Below, piece by piece: positions 4,859 through 6,911 of a stretch of DNA of 6,911 bases; within the stretch, counting starts at the first letter, position 1; each line of letters starts with the position of its first letter. A program made the position numbers and the translations under genes. The stretch comes from Deltaproteobacteria bacterium. GTDB lineage: Bacteria > Desulfobacterota > Desulfobaccia > Desulfobaccales > 0-14-0-80-60-11. The notes under the pieces are model-generated. The model saw nothing but the letters and a program-made list of their open reading frames with translations, was not told the origin of the DNA and searched no databases. The stretch is from assembly GCA_023381945.1 (NCBI GenBank), contig JAMCQY010000079.1:1-6911 (forward strand), given 5' to 3'.

Positions 4859-5527
4859 ATGGAGCTAAGACCCTTAACCCTACCCACCGGCGGCGGCCGA
4901 ATCGTCCGAGCCGTCCTGGGAGTGCCCCGCACCACCACCATGGCCGCCATCCTGGTGCTGGCCCACGGGGCCAACAATGATATGGAATATCCTCTGATCG
5001 CCGGGCTCCACGAAAAATTGGCCCGCCAGGGGCTGGTCACGGTGCGCTTCAATTTTCCTTACTCCGAAGAAGGACGTAAACGGCCCGATCCGGACGCCAC
5101 CCTGGAGGGCGTCTATCGGTTGGTCCTGGAGCACGTGGCCGAACTGGATGAGTTCAAAGGGCTGGCCCTCTACCTAGGGGGCAAATCCATGGGGGCCCGC
5201 CTGGCGGCCCAACTGGTGGCCCAGGAGGTCGGCGCCAGCGGACTGGTGTTTTTGGGCTACCCCCTGCACCCGCCTGGGCGGCCGGAACAGCTGCGGGACA
5301 AGCCGCTCTATCTGCTGCCTTGCCCCAGCCTGTTCATCGAAGGGGCTCGGGACCCCTTCTGCCGCCTGGACCTGCTGGCGCAGGTCCTGGGAAAAATGCC
5401 GGTGCGCACCGACCTCCACCTGATTCCGGGCGCGGGCCATTCCTTTGAGTCGGGCCATGGCGTCGTGGCTCCGGAGGTAATGGACGAAATCTGCCGGGTG
5501 ATCCTGGGCTGGCTGGATAGTTTATAG
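4859..5527 (+). CDS. Tex30/KANL3-type alpha/beta hydrolase
   Basis: A 222-residue cytosolic serine hydrolase of the alpha/beta fold, in the group named after mammalian TEX30 and KANL3. The sequence shows the oxyanion-side loop LAHGANNDMEYP (34-45), the FNFPY motif (64-68), nucleophile S110 in GGKSMG (107-112), acid D165 in GARDPF (162-167) and histidine H194 in GAGHSF (191-196), so the triad is complete. Length is usual for the family. There is no signal peptide or lid domain. Bacterial members are mostly annotated as dienelactone-hydrolase-like or acyl hydrolases without known substrate. The ATG at 4859 has a Shine-Dalgarno GAAAGGA four bases upstream and its own promoter. It is the same strand as the response regulator that follows, but a 110-base repeat-filled gap separates them. 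Confidence 0.88.
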   Translation: MELRPLTLPTGGGRIVRAVLGVPRTTTMAAILVLAHGANNDMEYPLIAGLHEKLARQGLVTVRFNFPYSEEGRKRPDPDATLEGVYRLVLEHVAELDEFKGLALYLGGKSMGARLAAQLVAQEVGASGLVFLGYPLHPPGRPEQLRDKPLYLLPCPSLFIEGARDPFCRLDLLAQVLGKMPVRTDLHLIPGAGHSFESGHGVVAPEVMDEICRVILGWLDSL

Positions 5528-5532
5528 GGGTT

Positions 5533-5605
5533 AGGGGCCAGGGGCTAGGGATTAGCATATTCAGGTAATTTTAATCTGACCCCTAATCCCTCACCCCTGG
5601 CCCCT
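5533..5605. repeat. Large imperfect inverted repeat
   Basis: Arms 5533-5555 and 5583-5605 are complementary at 21 of 23 positions, the two mismatches being adjacent (5545-5546 against 5592-5593). The 27-base centre holds a small TCAG/CTGA hairpin. The left arm is itself built of AGGGGCC/AGGGGCT/AGGGATT units. It begins five bases after the hydrolase stop and fills most of the gap before the response regulator. There is no T-run, so it is a dispersed repeat or a roadblock hairpin rather than a typical terminator. Confidence 0.75.
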
Positions 5606-5637
5606 GAGGATATTAGTAGTAAGATGGCTAAATAACT

Positions 5638-6911
5638 ATGAGCGTAATTTTAGTAGTAGACGACGACGCCCCCACCCGGGAGGCGCTGGCCACCGGCCTG
5701 AAGAAGCTGGGGCATGAGATTTTGGTAGCGGCCACCGGGGCTGCGGCCCTGGACGAGGTGCGGCGGCACGAAGTGGATCTGGCCATCATTGACCTGAGGC
5801 TCCCGGATATGGTGGGCACTGAGCTTTTCGGGGCGCTCCGCATCCTGCGCCCCGAGGCCATCGCCATCATGATCTCCGGCCACGCCACCGTGGATGAAGC
5901 AGTGTCTGCCATCAAGCGGGGCATCTACGATTTCATCACCAAAGACTTTCGCATGGGCGAGCTGCGCAAGGTGGTGAGCAAGGCCCTGGAGACCCAGGAG
6001 CTCATCGTCGAAAACCAGCGGCTGCGCCAGGCCTTGCAGGACCGGGGCCCCACCGGCCGCATCATCGGCCGGGGGCCGGCGCTCCTCAAAGTCATCCATA
6101 TGGTGAACCAGGTCGCCCCTCTGAAGAGCACCGTGCTGCTCTCCGGGGAATCCGGGGTGGGCAAGGAACTTATCGCCGAAGCCATCCATTACCAGAGTCC
6201 CCGCAGGCCCAAGCCCTTCGTCAAGGTTAATTGCGGGGCGCTGCCCGAAGGCCTCATCGAATCGGAACTCTTCGGCCACGAAAAAGGCGCCTTTACCGGG
6301 GCCACCCAGCAGCGCAAAGGCCGCTTTGAACTGGCCGACGGCGGCTCCCTCTTCCTGGATGAAATCAGCGAAATGCCCCTGGCCACCCAGGTTAAGCTGC
6401 TGCGGGTGCTACAGGAAGGTGAGTTCGAAAGGGTAGGGGGGACCCAGACCCTGAAGGTGGATGTCCGGCTGATCGCCGCCACCAACGTTGACCTGGAGGC
6501 CGCGGTGGCTGAGGGCCGCTTTCGCAAGGACCTGTTCTACCGCCTCAACGTCATTCACCTCACCATCCCGCCCTTGCGGGAGCGGTCGGAGGACATTCCT
6601 CTGCTGGCCCTGCATTTCCTGGATAAATTCTGCCTGGAAAACGACCGGCCGGCCATGGGCTTCAGCCCCGAGGCCATGCGGGCCCTGAAAAGCTATTCCT
6701 GGCCGGGCAACGTCCGGGAGCTGCAAAACGCGGTGGAGCGGGCCGTGGCCCTGACCACCGGCGCCATTGTGGAGTTCGAGGACTTGCCGGACGATATCCG
6801 CCGCCATTCCCCGGAGGACGACAAGATCGTGCTGCCGGTGGGGGCCACCATGGAGGAGATCGAGCGTCTGGCTATTCTCCAAACCCTGAAAAAGACCGGC
6901 GGTGACAAAGA
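5638..6911 (+). CDS. NtrC-family sigma-54-dependent response regulator (3' end outside window)
   Basis: 424 codons are visible. Residues 2-118 form a receiver with acidic pocket D8-D9, phosphoacceptor D52, switch residue S80 and K102. Residues about 140-370 form the AAA+ sigma-54 activator domain: Walker A GESGVGKE (170-177), GAFTGA sigma-54 contact loop (217-222), Walker B LFLDE (238-242), arginine region FRKDLFYRL (295-303) and sensor II WPGNVREL (355-362). From about residue 402 (GATMEEIERLAILQTL) the Fis-type helix-turn-helix begins and is cut by the window edge. When phosphorylated such proteins oligomerise and use ATP to open sigma-54 promoters. D103 replaces the usual proline after the conserved lysine. 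The ATG at 5638 gives a canonical receiver start (SVILVVDDD), but no clear Shine-Dalgarno precedes it. No sensor kinase is in the window, so its signal and targets are unknown. Confidence 0.93.
   Translation, partial: MSVILVVDDDAPTREALATGLKKLGHEILVAATGAAALDEVRRHEVDLAIIDLRLPDMVGTELFGALRILRPEAIAIMISGHATVDEAVSAIKRGIYDFITKDFRMGELRKVVSKALETQELIVENQRLRQALQDRGPTGRIIGRGPALLKVIHMVNQVAPLKSTVLLSGESGVGKELIAEAIHYQSPRRPKPFVKVNCGALPEGLIESELFGHEKGAFTGATQQRKGRFELADGGSLFLDEISEMPLATQVKLLRVLQEGEFERVGGTQTLKVDVRLIAATNVDLEAAVAEGRFRKDLFYRLNVIHLTIPPLRERSEDIPLLALHFLDKFCLENDRPAMGFSPEAMRALKSYSWPGNVRELQNAVERAVALTTGAIVEFEDLPDDIRRHSPEDDKIVLPVGATMEEIERLAILQTLKKTGGDK

Noticed and set aside
5624..5635. Three-codon leader ORF (ATG GCT AAA TAA) just before the response regulator
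   Set aside because: Too short to distinguish from chance; no attenuator structure is seen with it.
5650..6882. Several long minus-strand frames opposite the response regulator
   Set aside because: They are antisense to a full set of NtrC motifs and show no recognisable domain; typical of GC-rich coding DNA.

Overview
The window looks like chromosomal DNA from a GC-rich bacterium. The NtrC-type sigma-54 regulator, the arsenosugar-associated carboxymuconolactone decarboxylase (CMD) protein, the archaeal-style folate-enzyme fusion and the many GC-rich palindromic intergenic repeats suggest a deep-branching Desulfobacterota-like (delta-proteobacterial) anaerobe. That placement is inference; the window holds no rRNA or other marker gene.

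Layout. Bases 1-77 (minus) are the first 25 codons of an IS1595/ISXO2-like transposase, so an insertion sequence enters from the left. Bases 128-460 (minus) encode a small CxxC protein of the CMD/AhpD superfamily that closely resembles the peroxidase-like protein of arsenosugar loci. Bases 555-1622 (minus) encode a protein made of two tandem GAF domains with no output domain, followed by a clear intrinsic terminator. Bases 1623-2310 hold no gene. They carry the GAF-gene promoter and then a run of palindromes and short tandem repeats. Bases 2311-3870 (plus) encode the most unusual protein: an N-terminal domain like methyltransferase subunit MtrA, a central thymidylate-synthase-like domain with an altered substrate pocket, and a C-terminal DUF4346 domain. 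Its near-consensus promoter is placed so that the mRNA would start at the AUG. Bases 3871-3956 are more palindromes. Bases 3971-4684 (plus) encode a small TraB/TIKI-like protein with its own terminator. Bases 4859-5527 (plus) encode a Tex30/KANL3-like alpha/beta hydrolase with promoter and Shine-Dalgarno. A large imperfect inverted repeat fills 5533-5605. Bases 5638-6911 (plus) encode an NtrC-type response regulator cut by the window edge inside its Fis-type DNA-binding domain.

The genes look like separate transcription units, not one operon: most have their own promoter or terminator and repeats lie between them. Direct functional links are not evident. Points that stand out are the three-domain folate-type fusion, the AT-rich mosaic patch inside its gene, its apparent leaderless start, the arsenosugar-type gene beside an insertion sequence, and the dense repeat island at about 1800-2221.
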